A model generated the notes under the pieces. That model did not search any database. It saw only the letters and a list, made by a program, of their open reading frames with translations, and was not told the origin of the DNA. The position numbers were made by a program, and so were the translations under genes. From the NCBI GenBank assembly GCA_043777595.1, contig JAYWHT010000080.1, positions 1-35,836 of the forward strand: a stretch of 35,836 bases of DNA. Reading direction: 5' to 3'. The first letter of the stretch is position 1; each line of letters begins with the position of its first letter. Below are positions 35,580 through 35,836 of this stretch, piece after piece. This DNA is from JAYVJH01 sp043777595 (lineage in GTDB: Bacteria > Bacteroidota > Bacteroidia > Cytophagales > Spirosomataceae).

Positions 35580-35836
35580 ATGACAAAAGAAACCATACAA
35601 AAACTCAAAGGCATTTCGATAGAAAGCTATTTGACAACCCAGGGCCACGAAGTCCAAAACAGAACGGGCGGCCACGTTTATTTTAGTTCACCATTCAGGT
35701 CCGACCGTACACCGTCCTTTTTGGTCAATCTTGACAGTAACACGTTCAAAGACTTTGCCGAAAGCGAAAAGCCCGAAGACATTATCAAATTGGTTCAACG
35801 ACTACACGGCCTAAGTTTTGGTATGGCTCTTGAACA
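35580..35836 (+). CDS. CHC2-like primase N-terminus, zinc ligands absent (partial, runs off the window)
   Basis: 86 residues are visible from ATG 35580: MTKETIQKLKGISIESYLTT, then HVYFSSPFRSDRTPSFLV and TFKDFAESEKPEDIIKLVQRLHG. This follows the DnaG zinc-domain pattern (yl...G......CPFH.e.TPSF.V.......C..C...GD.i..v), but the CxxH and CxxC ligands are replaced (SSPFR, KDFA). Such zinc-less versions are common in Bacteroidota mobile elements. A TOPRIM primase domain is expected beyond the window. It follows the repeat field and VapE helicase. Confidence 0.8.
   Translation, partial: MTKETIQKLKGISIESYLTTQGHEVQNRTGGHVYFSSPFRSDRTPSFLVNLDSNTFKDFAESEKPEDIIKLVQRLHGLSFGMALE

Overview
The window looks like a chromosomal segment of a member of the Bacteroidota, most likely of the Cytophagales type. 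Evidence: SusC and SusD family pieces, a GH97 alpha-glucosidase, Bacteroidota-style promoters (TTTG, about 19 bases, then TAnnTTTG), an AT-rich coding style, a monofunctional proline dehydrogenase, a DAHP synthase fused to chorismate mutase, and a Bacteroidota-type tyrosine recombinase. No rRNA, tRNA or CRISPR array was seen. All family names come from reading the proteins; no search was run.

Layout. 1-2060: a damaged edge where a CHAT-protease fragment (minus) abuts the 3' end of a SusC receptor gene (plus), followed by a SusD-like lipoprotein. 2208-8185: housekeeping genes: fabH, a three-motif helix-hairpin-helix protein, lspA, proline dehydrogenase, DAHP synthase/chorismate mutase and a family 2 glycosyltransferase. 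8186-14360: a candidate secreted-peptide (bacteriocin) locus. 14347-20548: aldehyde dehydrogenase, an XRE regulator, an SDR, a DUF2721 protein, then an uncharacterised trio (138-aa Cys-tailed protein, polytopic membrane protein, orphan histidine kinase) behind a well-matched promoter. 20565-30658: more metabolism: SDRs, folA, panE, an AEC transporter, a CpcT/CpeT-like protein, Uma2, GH97, nuoB and a photolyase-related protein. About 30720-35836: an integrated mobile element with a toxin-antitoxin pair, divergent repressor genes, an integrase, a VapE-type helicase, an iteron-like repeat field and the start of a primase-like gene.

The most interesting part is 8598-14360. A leader with two mutually exclusive hairpins, the second followed by seven T, precedes a 68-aa two-cysteine peptide with a double-glycine-type leader. 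Next come a small two-helix membrane protein (candidate immunity), a multi-helix membrane protein, a membrane-anchored thioredoxin-like protein, a GT1-fold glycosyltransferase and a C39-peptidase ABC exporter. The parts list (peptide, thiol oxidoreductase, glycosyltransferase, peptidase-exporter) parallels glycocin clusters such as sublancin, but with a different glycosyltransferase fold. That function is inferred, not shown.

The same locus carries six copies or fragments of a G/C-rich palindromic repeat inside its genes, plus a separate 33-bp palindrome. I noticed no similar G/C-rich element elsewhere in the window. One copy lies between the catalytic His and Asp of the C39 peptidase. Another contains a run of nine C that splits the exporter gene; its inverted partner arm has eight, and eight would restore the frame. 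This suggests phase variation, recent inactivation or a homopolymer error. Other structured repeats include an 86/107-bp element found twice with compensatory changes, and a three-hairpin array at 24.9 kb.
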